Source of the DNA: Dactylosporangium vinaceum
Lineage (GTDB): Bacteria; Actinomycetota; Actinomycetes; Mycobacteriales; Micromonosporaceae
Direction: 5' to 3'
Length of the DNA stretch: 64,000 bases
Assembly: GCF_019904175.1 (NCBI RefSeq)
Contig: NZ_CP061913.1
Coordinates: 682,001-746,000 of the forward strand
Position 1 is the first letter of the stretch. Each line of letters begins with the position of its first letter. The notes beneath the pieces were generated by a model. The model did not search any database. It saw only the letters and a program-made list of their open reading frames with translations, and was not told the DNA's origin. This document shows, in pieces, positions 15,857 through 23,990 of the stretch. Made by a program: the position numbers and the translations under genes.

Positions 15857-18121
15857 GTGAAGGCGGAGATTTTAGGGGGTGCCGCCATCGCCAGCAGCGA
15901 CCTCTCCGGATTCGGGGAGCTTCAGGCCGTGCTTCGCATCCGGCCCTTCCGCCGGCTGTGGGCGGTGCTCGGCCTCTCCTCCCTCGGTGACTGGCTCGGC
16001 CTGCTCGCCGCCTCCACGTTCGCCGCCGCGCAGGTGTCCGACCCGGCCGCCCAGGGCGTGGCCTTCGGCTCGGTCATCGCCGTGCGCCTGCTGCCCGCGC
16101 TGATCCTCGGCCCCGTGGCGGGCGTGTTCGCCGACCGGTTCGACCGCCGGCTCACGATGGTCGTCTGCGACCTGCTGCGCTTCCTGTTCTTCGCCTCCAT
16201 CCCGGCCGCCGCGCTGGTGCTCGACGACAGCGCGCTGATCATCACGTGGACCGCGATCGCGACGTTCGTCATCGAGACCGTCGCGATGATCTGGACACCG
16301 GCAAAGGAGGCGGCGGTACCCAACCTGCTGCCCCGGGCCCGCCTGGAGACCGCCAACCAGCTGACCCTGGCCACGACCTACGGCATCACGCCAGTCGCCG
16401 CCGCGCTCGTCCTCATCGCGCTGCAGTGGCTGGTAACGGCGGTCTTCGGCGACGACGCCCCGGCCGGGGTGCAGCCGAGCAACGTCGCGCTCTGGTTCAA
16501 CGCATGCACGTTCCTGGCCACCGCGGCCACCGTGTTCTTCGGCATCCGCGAGATCAGCGGCCGGCGCACCGCGGGCGTCGAGCGCAAGCCCGGCATGATC
16601 CGGGAGTTCACCCAGGGTTGGGCCTTCGTCAGCAAGACCCCGCTGGTCCGCGGCCTGGTCCTGGGCATCTTCGGCGCCTTTGCCGGCGGCGGCGTGGTGG
16701 TCGGCACGGCCAAGTTCTACGCTCAGTCCCTCGGCGCCGGCACCTCCGCGTTCGCCCTGCTCTTCGCCGTGCTGTTCCTCGGGCTCGGGGCCGGCATCGC
16801 GGCCGGCCCGAAGCTCGTCGGCGCGCTCTCCCGCCGCCGCTGGTTCGGCCTGTCGATCATCCTGGCCGCCGGCTCGGTGCTCATCCTCGCAGTGGCCGGG
16901 CACCTGACCATCGCCGTGGGCGGCGCGCTGCTGGTCGGCGTGGGCGCCGGCATGGCGTTCCTCTCCGGCACCACGCTCCTCGGCGGCGAGGTCGCCGACG
17001 ACATGCGCGGCCGCGCGTTCGCCTTCGTGCAGATGGGCACCCGCGTGGTGCTCATGCTGACCATCTCGCTCTCCAGCGTCATCGTCGGCCTCGGCGGCAC
17101 CCGCACGATCAACCTGGGCGTCATCGCCTTCGACGTCTCCAGCACCCGCCCGCTGCTGGCCATCGCCGGCGTCCTCGGCGTCTTCGCGGGCGTGTTCGCG
17201 CTGCGCCAGATGGACGACAAGCCGGGCGTTCCGCTCTTCGCCGACCTCATCGGCTCCGTTCGCGGCCGCCCGCTGAGCGTGGCCGACCCCAAGTCCGCGC
17301 ACGGCCTGTTCATCGTGTTCGAGGGCGGCGAGGGCGCGGGCAAGTCGACCCAGGTCAAGCGCCTGGCCGAGGAGCTGCGGGCGATCGGCCGCGAGGTCGT
17401 CGTCACGCACGAGCCGGGCGCGACCCCCATCGGCAAGCGCATCCGCAGCCTGGTCCTCGACCCGCCCGGCGAGGGCGGCGACGTGGTCACGCCGCGCGCC
17501 GAGGCCCTCCTCTACGCGGCCGACCGCGCCCATCACGTGGCGTCGGTGGTCCGCCCGGCGCTCTCGCGCGGCTCGGTGGTCATCAGCGATCGGTACGTCG
17601 ACTCGTCGCTCGCCTACCAGGGCGCCGGGCGCACACTGCCGGTCGACGAGGTGTCGTGGCTGTCGAAGTGGGCGACCGGTGGACTCAAGCCGGACCTGGT
17701 CGTGCTGCTCGACCTGGACCCGTCGGTCGGCCTGGCCCGAGCCGGGAAGCGCGGCCCGGTGGATCGGCTGGAGAGCGAGTCGCTGGCCTTTCACGAGCGG
17801 GTGCGGTACGCGTTCCTGGACCTGGCCGCGGCCGACCCGAGCCGCTACCTGGTGCTCGACGCGACGAACGGCATCGATGCGCTGGCGGAGGGCATCCTGC
17901 AGCGGGTGCGCCACCTGATCCCCGAGGACGAGTCCTCGATCGATGAGGTGCTGCACGACTCCGCCGACGTCGCCTCCGCCCTGATCGGCGAGCCGGCCGC
18001 CGAGTCCTCGGGTTCTGCTGGTTCGGGGGCCGAGGGCCGGCGGTCCGGCGAGTCTGATGCGCCTGACGAATCCGACTTACCGGAAATCTCGGGTTTGCCG
18101 GGGAAGGGGTCCCGGGTATGA
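15857..18121 (+). CDS. tmk: Bifunctional MFS transporter-like / thymidylate kinase fusion
   Basis: The C-terminal part phosphorylates dTMP to dTDP. Residues about 20-440 form a 12-helix major-facilitator-like domain with the A-loop motif ADRFDRR. After a short linker comes a complete kinase: P-loop GGEGAGKST near residue 490, the EPGATPIG motif, DRYVDSSLAYQG and a lid region. A 60-residue acidic Ser/Glu/Asp/Gly tail follows. Such MFS-Tmk fusions are known in actinobacteria. The start is uncertain: GTG 15857 has GGGGGTGG upstream, ATG 15797 is the longer option. The stop overlaps holB (ATGA). What the transporter half carries is unknown. Confidence 0.92.
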   Translation: MKAEILGGAAIASSDLSGFGELQAVLRIRPFRRLWAVLGLSSLGDWLGLLAASTFAAAQVSDPAAQGVAFGSVIAVRLLPALILGPVAGVFADRFDRRLTMVVCDLLRFLFFASIPAAALVLDDSALIITWTAIATFVIETVAMIWTPAKEAAVPNLLPRARLETANQLTLATTYGITPVAAALVLIALQWLVTAVFGDDAPAGVQPSNVALWFNACTFLATAATVFFGIREISGRRTAGVERKPGMIREFTQGWAFVSKTPLVRGLVLGIFGAFAGGGVVVGTAKFYAQSLGAGTSAFALLFAVLFLGLGAGIAAGPKLVGALSRRRWFGLSIILAAGSVLILAVAGHLTIAVGGALLVGVGAGMAFLSGTTLLGGEVADDMRGRAFAFVQMGTRVVLMLTISLSSVIVGLGGTRTINLGVIAFDVSSTRPLLAIAGVLGVFAGVFALRQMDDKPGVPLFADLIGSVRGRPLSVADPKSAHGLFIVFEGGEGAGKSTQVKRLAEELRAIGREVVVTHEPGATPIGKRIRSLVLDPPGEGGDVVTPRAEALLYAADRAHHVASVVRPALSRGSVVISDRYVDSSLAYQGAGRTLPVDEVSWLSKWATGGLKPDLVVLLDLDPSVGLARAGKRGPVDRLESESLAFHERVRYAFLDLAAADPSRYLVLDATNGIDALAEGILQRVRHLIPEDESSIDEVLHDSADVASALIGEPAAESSGSAGSGAEGRRSGESDAPDESDLPEISGLPGKGSRV

Positions 18122-19317
18122 CGCCGCCGATCTTCGAGGAGCTCGTCGGCCAGGCGGACGCGGTGGCCACGCTGTCGCGGGCCGTCGCGGCGGCCGACGC
18201 GATCGTGCGCGGCGATGAGCCCGACGCGGCCGGGCAGCAGGCGATGACGCACGCGTGGCTGTTCACCGGGCCGCCGGGCTCGGGCCGGTCGGTGGCGGCC
18301 CGGACGTTCGCGGCCGCGCTGCAGTGCCCCAACGGCGGGTGCGGCACGTGCCGGGCCTGCCACACGGCGCTCACCGGCACCCACGCCGACGTCCGGTTCG
18401 TGGTGCCCGAGGGCCTGTCGATCGCCGTCGGCGAGATGCGCGCCCTGGTGCTGCGGGCGGCGAGCGCCCCGACCCAGGGCCGCTGGCAGGTCCTGCTCGT
18501 CGAGGACGCCGACCGGCTGACCGAGGCGGCGGGCAACGCGCTGCTCAAGGCGGTCGAGGAGCCCCCGGCCCGCACGGTCTTCCTGCTGTGCACGCCGAGC
18601 ACCCACCCCGACGACATCTCCGTCACGATCCGTTCGCGCTGCCGGGTGGTACCGCTGCGCCAGCCCCCCGCCGAGGCCATCGCCTCCGTCCTGCACCGCC
18701 GCGACGGCGTCGACCCGGAGACCGCCGCCTGGGCCGCCGCCGCCTCGCAGGGCCACGTCGGCCGGGCCCGCCGCCTGGCCCGCGACCCGCAGGCCCGCTC
18801 GCGGCGCGACGCCGTGCTGGCCGTCCCGCGGCGCCTGACCGGCATCGGCGCCGCCTTCGACGCCGCGAGCGCCCTGATCGAGGCGGCCGAGGCCGAGGCC
18901 GCCGCCTCCGTCGCCGAGGTCGACACCAAGGAGCGCTCGGCCCTGGAGACCGCCCTGGGCGCCGGCGGCACGGGCAAGGGCGCCGCGGGTGCGGTCCGCG
19001 GCTCGGCCGGTCAGCTCAAGGAGCTGGAGCGCCGCCAGAAGTCCCGGGCCACGCGGGCCCAGCGCGACTCGCTGGACCGCGCCCTCGTCGACCTGGCCGG
19101 CTTCTACCGCGACGTGATCGCCCACTCCTTCAAGGCCGACGTGGCCCCGGTCCACGGCGACGTGGACGAGCTGGCCGGCGCCGCCGCCGAGAAGTGGAGC
19201 CCGGAAAGCACCCTGCGCCGCCTCGAGGCCATCCTGGAGTGCCGCGTCGCCATCGAGGCCAACGTGAAGCCGCGGATCGCCGTGGAGGCCATGATGCTCT
19301 CGCTCTGGCGCGGCTGA
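18118..19317 (+). CDS. holB: DNA polymerase III subunit delta'
   Basis: HolB is a clamp-loader subunit. The 399-residue protein shows the N-terminal Rossmann region (FTGPPGSGRS, with Arg in place of the Walker Lys), a four-cysteine zinc module (CPNGGCGTCRAC), EDADRLTEAAGNALLKAVEEP and the SRC sensor motif. The Ala/Glu/Lys-rich stretch near residues 255-310 is an actinobacterial linker. It is coupled to tmk by ATGA, the same neighbour relation as in many bacteria. The ricT-like gene that often follows holB lies 26 kb downstream here. Confidence 0.94.
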   Translation: MTPPIFEELVGQADAVATLSRAVAAADAIVRGDEPDAAGQQAMTHAWLFTGPPGSGRSVAARTFAAALQCPNGGCGTCRACHTALTGTHADVRFVVPEGLSIAVGEMRALVLRAASAPTQGRWQVLLVEDADRLTEAAGNALLKAVEEPPARTVFLLCTPSTHPDDISVTIRSRCRVVPLRQPPAEAIASVLHRRDGVDPETAAWAAAASQGHVGRARRLARDPQARSRRDAVLAVPRRLTGIGAAFDAASALIEAAEAEAAASVAEVDTKERSALETALGAGGTGKGAAGAVRGSAGQLKELERRQKSRATRAQRDSLDRALVDLAGFYRDVIAHSFKADVAPVHGDVDELAGAAAEKWSPESTLRRLEAILECRVAIEANVKPRIAVEAMMLSLWRG

Positions 19318-19434
19318 CATCTCGTTCCCCTGTCCCGCCGCGCGGCGCCGCTCACGCTTCCGTGCCCTCCGCGGGCTTTCCGGGGCGATTCCGCTGCCTG
19401 GAGGGCTTGCGCGGGAATGGCGGCGGTCGATGCC

Positions 19435-19451
19435 TTGACAAGTTATCCACA
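19435..19451 (+). promoter_or_regulatory. -35-like hexamer next to a perfect DnaA box
   Basis: TTGACA (19435-19440) is followed two bases later by TTATCCACA (19443-19451), a perfect match to the E. coli-type DnaA box. It lies 60-80 bases upstream of the YbaB-like gene in a 195-base gap after holB. If the hexamer is a real -35 element, DnaA bound here would cover the promoter spacer. I see no second box nearby, so an origin is unlikely. Confidence 0.4.
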
Positions 19452-19512
19452 GGGTGGAGATTTGTCTTCCGCGGGGGTGTGGGGGTGCCGTACGGTCGGC
19501 CGGGGAGGTCGA

Positions 19513-19833
19513 ATGGGGCGTGAGATCGATGAGGGTTGGATCGAGGAGGCGGTCGAGCGTTACCGCCAGATCGAGGCACTGCAGGCCCGGTTCGACAAGG
19601 CGATCGCGACAGTCGAGGTGACGGTGCGCTCGGCCGACGGTCTCGTCGAAGTGGTGGTGAGCGCGGACGGGACGATTCGCAATGTCCGCATCCACGGGTC
19701 ACTGCAGAACAGGACGGGCGAAAGCGTTGCGCGCGCGGTGCAGGAAGCGGTCACCGCAGCCGCGGACGCGGCGGCCTGGGCGCGCAGGAAGCTCCAGGCC
19801 GAAACCTTCGGCGACTACCGCTCACTCCAATGA
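19513..19833 (+). CDS. YbaB/EbfC family protein
   Basis: The ATG at 19513 follows GGGGAGG. The 106-residue protein has the YbaB pattern: an N-terminal helix (WIEEAVERYRQIEALQ), a beta hairpin with repeated Val (VTVRSADGLVEVVVSADG, then IRNVRIHG) and a C-terminal Ala-rich helix. Family members are small dimeric nucleoid-associated proteins. Diverged copies such as this occur in front of WXG100-like genes in actinobacteria, where their function is unclear. It begins a compact four-gene group ending at 20982. Confidence 0.78.
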   Translation: MGREIDEGWIEEAVERYRQIEALQARFDKAIATVEVTVRSADGLVEVVVSADGTIRNVRIHGSLQNRTGESVARAVQEAVTAAADAAAWARRKLQAETFGDYRSLQ

Positions 19834-19852
19834 TCCGGCGCGGGGAACCAGC

Positions 19853-20137
19853 ATGATGCGGCTCGACGAACTGGCCAACCGACTCGAACTGGCCGGCGAC
19901 CAACTCGCCGCCGCCAGCACCACCATCACCGTCATCGACCCGGGCCCCCGCTCGCTGGGCGCCGACACCGCCGGAGCACTCGGCCAGGCCGGCCGGGAGC
20001 TGCACCGCATCCTGGCCATCGCCCTGAGCGCCCGCAGCCGCGAAACCGCCGCCCACGGTGCCCGCCTGGCCGAAACCGGCCAGTCCCTCCGCGCGGCCGC
20101 GGGCGCCTACCGCGCCGCCGACGAAGAGGCCTCATGA
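19853..20137 (+). CDS. Small helical protein of a type VII-like secretion target cluster
   Basis: The ATG at 19853 follows GGGGA. The 94 residues predict two long amphipathic helices with a Pro-Gly-containing turn (DPGPRSLGADTAG, about 29-41). This is the size and layout of ESX-type secreted proteins, but the WXG tripeptide is absent. It lies 19 bases after the YbaB-like gene and its stop overlaps the next small frame (ATGA). Assignment to type VII secretion is by context. Confidence 0.6.
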   Translation: MMRLDELANRLELAGDQLAAASTTITVIDPGPRSLGADTAGALGQAGRELHRILAIALSARSRETAAHGARLAETGQSLRAAAGAYRAADEEAS

Positions 20138-20286
20138 GGACGCGCCCGCCGGACCGGCGCGGCCGCTCGGCCCAGGCGCCGCCACCGGAGACCGTCATGC
20201 GGCCCGCGGCCCAGCCGGAACCGGCGCCGCGGCACGCGCGCAGCGCCGCGTCGGTGCCGCGGTGTGCCGGGACGGCTCGGGGGTGA
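20134..20286 (+). CDS. Possible 50-residue Arg/Pro/Ala-rich protein filling the intergenic gap
   Basis: ATG 20134 overlaps the preceding stop (ATGA), and the frame ends with TGA at 20284-20286, directly before the GTG start of the WXG gene. It therefore fits the gap exactly. The product is basic and rich in Pro, Arg and Ala, with no predicted fold. The tight packing argues that it is translated; the composition, like random GC-rich sequence, argues against. It may instead serve only to couple translation of its neighbours. Confidence 0.4.
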   Translation: MRTRPPDRRGRSAQAPPPETVMRPAAQPEPAPRHARSAASVPRCAGTARG

Positions 20287-20982
20287 GTGGTGGCTGACGC
20301 GCTCGATCGGCTGGCGGTGCCGGGTGAGGAGCTGCTGCGGCGGGTGGATCGGATCCTCGCCCGTGGCGGGGTCTCGCCCGAGAGTGATGTCGCCGGGCTG
20401 CTGCGGCTGGTGGGGATGCTGCCCGGGGAGGTGCTCGAATACGGGCTGCGGCTCGACGTCGGAAGCCTCCAGGAGGCGGCCAGGGAGCTGGCCGGGGTCG
20501 GCGACCGGTTCCGGGTGCTGCCCGCGAAGCTGTCGGCCGATGTCGATCGCAGCGGGTGGCAAGGCGGCGGCGCGGCGGCGTTCGGGGCCGTATGGGTGGC
20601 GCTGGCCGACCACATCGGAGACGGGGGCAGCGCCGACAGCATCGTCGGGCGGATCGACGCGACAGCGGATTACCTCGACGCCGTTGTCGACTGGGCCGCC
20701 GGGCTTCGCTACGAGCTGGCCGAGGCCGTAGCCCGGGTCATCTCCTCCGCCGAGGCCGTCACCGTGGTCACCGCCGGCGCCGGCGGGCCGGGGGCCGGGG
20801 GCGAAGGAGAGGCGGCCGGGGCGGCCGGGCGGATCGCCGAGCGGGTGCTGCGGACGGCCGTGGACGCCCTCGACCGGGCCGACACCCTGCGGCGCGAGTG
20901 GGAGAGGCGGCTCGGCGAACTGCCGTACCGGCCGCCCGAAGCCCAGACCGGCGCGGCCGGAGTCACCCGGGTCACGCTGTAA
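20287..20982 (+). CDS. WXG100-like protein, possible type VII secretion substrate
   Basis: This 231-residue helical protein carries an SGWQGGGAAAF motif near residue 92, matching the WXG turn of ESX/WXG100 proteins. Long amphipathic helices lie on both sides, with an Ala/Gly-rich stretch near residues 163-178. It is longer than the canonical 100 residues, like some actinobacterial substrates. Tandem GTG codons (20287 and 20290) start it directly after the preceding small frame. No type VII secretion ATPase (EccC) is in the window. Confidence 0.68.
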   Translation: MVADALDRLAVPGEELLRRVDRILARGGVSPESDVAGLLRLVGMLPGEVLEYGLRLDVGSLQEAARELAGVGDRFRVLPAKLSADVDRSGWQGGGAAAFGAVWVALADHIGDGGSADSIVGRIDATADYLDAVVDWAAGLRYELAEAVARVISSAEAVTVVTAGAGGPGAGGEGEAAGAAGRIAERVLRTAVDALDRADTLRREWERRLGELPYRPPEAQTGAAGVTRVTL

Positions 20983-21010
20983 GCACCGTCAACGCGCACG
21001 CCGGCGCCGG

Positions 21011-21034
21011 CCGCGACACCCAGAGCCGTCGCGG
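21011..21034. terminator. Hairpin between convergent genes
   Basis: CCGCGAC (21011-21017) and GTCGCGG (21028-21034) form a perfect 7-bp stem with a 10-base loop in the 77-base gap between the WXG gene and the convergent metallophosphatase. There is no U-tract on either side. Confidence 0.4.
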
Positions 21035-21059
21035 CGGCGGGTGCACTGCCGGTATGCGC

Positions 21060-22877
21060 TCACCGCAGCTCGATCGGGGCGTCGATCAGGTGGACGTCCA
21101 TCGGGCGGCCCGGCACGAACCACGGGCTGCCGGGCGCGGCCTCGGGTGCGGCGTGCCAGTGCCGGCCGGTCCGGCGCACGCCCAGCGGGTAGATCGTCAG
21201 GGTGCCGTCCGGTTTGAAGTGCAGGCGCAGAAAGCCTTTGTAGCCGGTGATGCCCTGGCCCGCGAACAGCTCGTTGAGGTTCACGTCGAATTTCGCGGCG
21301 ATGAGCAGATACAGCGCGAACAGTTCACCGGCGGCGACCGCGGACAACGGCAGGTACAGCACAATGGCAATGAGCAGCGGCAACGGCCAGACAAGCGTCA
21401 GGAACGGCAGGTTCAGCCAGGCCCAGGTGCCGAGCGTCGCCACGCCGATGAACGCCAGACCGTGCAGAAAGCCCAGTATCCAATGCCGCGGCCGGCGCTG
21501 ACCGGCGGTTCTCGGCATGGCCAGCATGCACGTTCCGAGCAGGTCGACGATCACCATCAGCACGGCGGGGACCGTCACGAGGCGCTGCTCCACACCCGAG
21601 AGCACGCGATCGGCGGCATTGACGAAGGCGAGCATCGTCAGCGTCTGGAGCAGGCCCAGCAGCCCCAGGAACATCGGGTTGCGCCACGGCAGGCGCCAGA
21701 ACACCCCGAACGCCAGACCGCGGGACTGCCGCTTCGTCGGAAAAGCGCTCTGCAGCTTGTACTGCAGCGACGGCGACGCATTGCGCACGAGTGAACGCAC
21801 CGGCGGTACCGCAATCTGATCCGGCAGTTCATGCGTCGGATACAGGTAGGCGCCTCCGCCACCCGAGGTGATGAGCTCCCGCCCCGGCCGTGAATAGCGC
21901 GCGTAATGGTGCAGGTCGCCGGAGATCATGAGCGGGACGGACGCGCCTGTCGGATCGATGATGGTGCGGATGAAATAGTCGAGACTGTCGTACGCCTTGC
22001 GGTCGTCGGTCGCCTCCACCCAGCTCGGCGACGGCGGGCAGATGATGACCTTGTCGCCGGGGCCGAGGCGCGCCGCGACCGAGCGGAAATAGCGCAGCTG
22101 CGGATCGTCGATGTACGCGCCCGCTTGGACGTCCAGGCCGAGCAGCCACCATCGGTTCGGCAGTTCGACGGCGAAGTACGAGCGCGACTGCCGGGTCTGC
22201 CAGCCGCCGATCGAGCCCTCGTCGCCGCGGACGAAGAGGCGCAGGAACGCGGTGAGCCCGTCGTACCAGTCGTGGTTGCCCGGCACCGCATAGAGCCGCG
22301 GCCGTGGGCCCTCCGCGGGCGGCTCGGGCATCGCGGCGCGGAACGGGCCCTTGAAGCGGTCCTCGTACTGCCCGCCGCTCGCCGTCGGGTAGACCTGATC
22401 GCCGCCGAGCACCAGCACCTCGCCCCGCGGCAGCTCGTGGCCGTCGACGGTGAGGCTCGGCTGGGCCAGGAGGTACGCCACCGAGTACGTGGCATTGAAC
22501 CCGTCCCCGGTGTCGGCCGCGTAGTCCACCCAGAGCTCGCCCGTGTCGGGCCACTCGTCGTCGGTGACGGCGCCGGCGTATCCGGGTGCCTCCCGCAGGA
22601 TGCGCGGCGAGAGGGCGTCCTGCAGCTCGCGCTTGTCCAGGTATGCACCGAACAGGTCGGCCAGCACCACCCGCACCGCCGTCCCGCTGAGCAGCACCGG
22701 GCTCAGCCACGGCACCGCCCGTCGCGGGGTGAACCCCATCTGATCGGGGTCCAGCGCGGTCGGGCGCCCGTTGGGCGGGGCGGGCCGGGCCTCGTCGTCC
22801 TCCTGCGGGATGGGCAGCAGGGGCTCGCCCGGTTCGGCGCTCAGCTCCCCCGGCGCGGGCGGCATATCGTCGGGCAT
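21060..22877 (-). CDS. Metallophosphoesterase with a C-terminal membrane region
   Basis: Residues about 60-330 contain the calcineurin-like metal-binding set: LGGDQVYP, PGNHDWYDG, ISGDLHHYARY. The family D-x-H start is not clear, so one ligand may be atypical. Residues about 385-540 form four or five hydrophobic helices, followed by a beta-rich tail. This makes it a membrane-bound phosphoesterase, probably with its catalytic domain in the cytoplasm, since no signal peptide is seen. The substrate is unknown. Start ATG 22877 or the adjacent GTG 22880; neither has a clear ribosome site. Confidence 0.8.
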   Translation of the reverse strand: MPDDMPPAPGELSAEPGEPLLPIPQEDDEARPAPPNGRPTALDPDQMGFTPRRAVPWLSPVLLSGTAVRVVLADLFGAYLDKRELQDALSPRILREAPGYAGAVTDDEWPDTGELWVDYAADTGDGFNATYSVAYLLAQPSLTVDGHELPRGEVLVLGGDQVYPTASGGQYEDRFKGPFRAAMPEPPAEGPRPRLYAVPGNHDWYDGLTAFLRLFVRGDEGSIGGWQTRQSRSYFAVELPNRWWLLGLDVQAGAYIDDPQLRYFRSVAARLGPGDKVIICPPSPSWVEATDDRKAYDSLDYFIRTIIDPTGASVPLMISGDLHHYARYSRPGRELITSGGGGAYLYPTHELPDQIAVPPVRSLVRNASPSLQYKLQSAFPTKRQSRGLAFGVFWRLPWRNPMFLGLLGLLQTLTMLAFVNAADRVLSGVEQRLVTVPAVLMVIVDLLGTCMLAMPRTAGQRRPRHWILGFLHGLAFIGVATLGTWAWLNLPFLTLVWPLPLLIAIVLYLPLSAVAAGELFALYLLIAAKFDVNLNELFAGQGITGYKGFLRLHFKPDGTLTIYPLGVRRTGRHWHAAPEAAPGSPWFVPGRPMDVHLIDAPIELR

Positions 22878-22963
22878 CACGCGCAGGACGGTACCCGTGT
22901 CCGGGAGAACGGGGAATCCCCTCGCACACGCCCCCGGGGCGTGCCGTACACTTGGGAACCGTT

Positions 22964-23039
22964 GCCGCCTTAGCTCAGTCGGCAGAGCGATTCACTCGTA
23001 ATGAATAGGTCAACGGTTCGATTCCGTTAGGCGGCTCCA
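22964..23039 (+). tRNA. tRNA-Thr, anticodon CGT
   Basis: A full cloverleaf can be drawn. The acceptor stem GCCGCCT pairs with AGGCGGC and the discriminator T is followed by an encoded CCA. The D arm contains AGCTCAGTCGG. The anticodon stem ATTCA/TGAAT carries CGT at 22997-22999, and the T arm is AACGG-TTCGATT-CCGTT. CGU decodes ACG threonine codons. A strong hairpin follows 20 bases downstream. Confidence 0.95.
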
Positions 23040-23058
23040 CCGGCTTGACCAGCCAAAA

Positions 23059-23089
23059 CGAAGGCCCGGGAGGTGCTCCCGGGCCTTCG
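23059..23089. terminator. Bidirectional terminator between tRNA-Thr and a convergent gene
   Basis: CGAAGGCCCGGGAG (23059-23072) and CTCCCGGGCCTTCG (23076-23089) form a perfect 14-bp stem with a 3-base loop. It lies between the 3' end of the tRNA and the stop of the convergent membrane-protein gene, so it can serve both. Confidence 0.8.
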
Positions 23090-23094
23090 TCGTC

Positions 23095-23964
23095 TCAGAA
23101 CTTCGGAATGACCGCGGCCAGGGCGCTCACCACGAAGGGGCTCACGATCACCAGGCCGCTGCGCAGCTCGCCGAATGTGGTCTGGTCGATGCCCAGCAGC
23201 TTCTCCAGCTTCCCGCGCTCGTCGGCCTTGTCGACCAAGTTGTCCAGGGCGACGTCGGACAGGGGGAAGTGGCGGTCCACGAAGAGGGCGCAGCGGCGGC
23301 GGAGGGTGGTCGAGGCCGGGACGTACATGACGCCGACCACGAACGAGGCGACCGCGCCGGAGAAGAGGACGACCGACTTCGGCAGCTCGGCGCCCCAGTC
23401 GGTGGCGGCCCCGTTGACCAGTGTCACCAGGAGCACCAGGAAGCCGAGCTGGTTGAGCAGCCGGGACACCAGCTTGCGCAGGCTCAGCAGGGTGTTGAGC
23501 TGCTGGCCGGGCGAGCCGGCCAGCGGTCGGCGGGCGACGCGGTGGACCGCGCTCAGGGTCGCCGCCGACGGGAGGGCGCCGCAGATGGCGATCGCCGAGA
23601 GGGCCACGCCGCGGCTGGTCAGGCCCTGCTGGCCGAGCACGTAGGGCGTGGCCGCGACCAGGCCGACGGCGACCGCGACGGACGCGAGGACCAGGTGCAG
23701 CACCTGATACAGCCGGATCCGGTGGACGTTGCCCAGGTCCCGCCACCGCGCGGCGCCGAAGCCGAACGCCTCCCCGCTGGCCGCGCCGAGCACGGCGGCC
23801 AGGACGGCGAACAGCACCCAGCGGGGCTCGTGCTGGTGCCCCGGGCTGGTCCAGGCGATGAACGTGCCGAGGACCGCGCCGCCCAGCATGGCGAGCAGGC
23901 GCAGCTCCCCGGTGATCGTCTCCTCGGCGTCGGCGAGCGCCACGTCCTCAACTGTCGAAGCCAT
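23095..23964 (-). CDS. Polytopic membrane protein of unknown function
   Basis: The 289-residue protein has a short acidic N-terminus (residues 1-20), then about six hydrophobic helices and a soluble region of about 60 residues (FVDRHFPLSDVALDNLVDKAD...) before a final helix. No enzymatic or transporter motif is recognised. The ATG at 23964 is the first start. It stands alone between the bidirectional terminator and the PadR-controlled pair. Confidence 0.7.
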   Translation of the reverse strand: MASTVEDVALADAEETITGELRLLAMLGGAVLGTFIAWTSPGHQHEPRWVLFAVLAAVLGAASGEAFGFGAARWRDLGNVHRIRLYQVLHLVLASVAVAVGLVAATPYVLGQQGLTSRGVALSAIAICGALPSAATLSAVHRVARRPLAGSPGQQLNTLLSLRKLVSRLLNQLGFLVLLVTLVNGAATDWGAELPKSVVLFSGAVASFVVGVMYVPASTTLRRRCALFVDRHFPLSDVALDNLVDKADERGKLEKLLGIDQTTFGELRSGLVIVSPFVVSALAAVIPKF

Positions 23965-23990
23965 TGGCGCACGTTAACGCAGTTGCGCCC

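Noticed and set aside
15872..17956. 694-codon minus-strand open frame
   Set aside because: It mirrors the MFS-Tmk gene, whose motifs are unmistakable; the antisense product has no fold-like pattern.
19443..19451. Replication origin
   Set aside because: Only one DnaA box is present and no dnaA, dnaN or AT-rich unwinding region is nearby.
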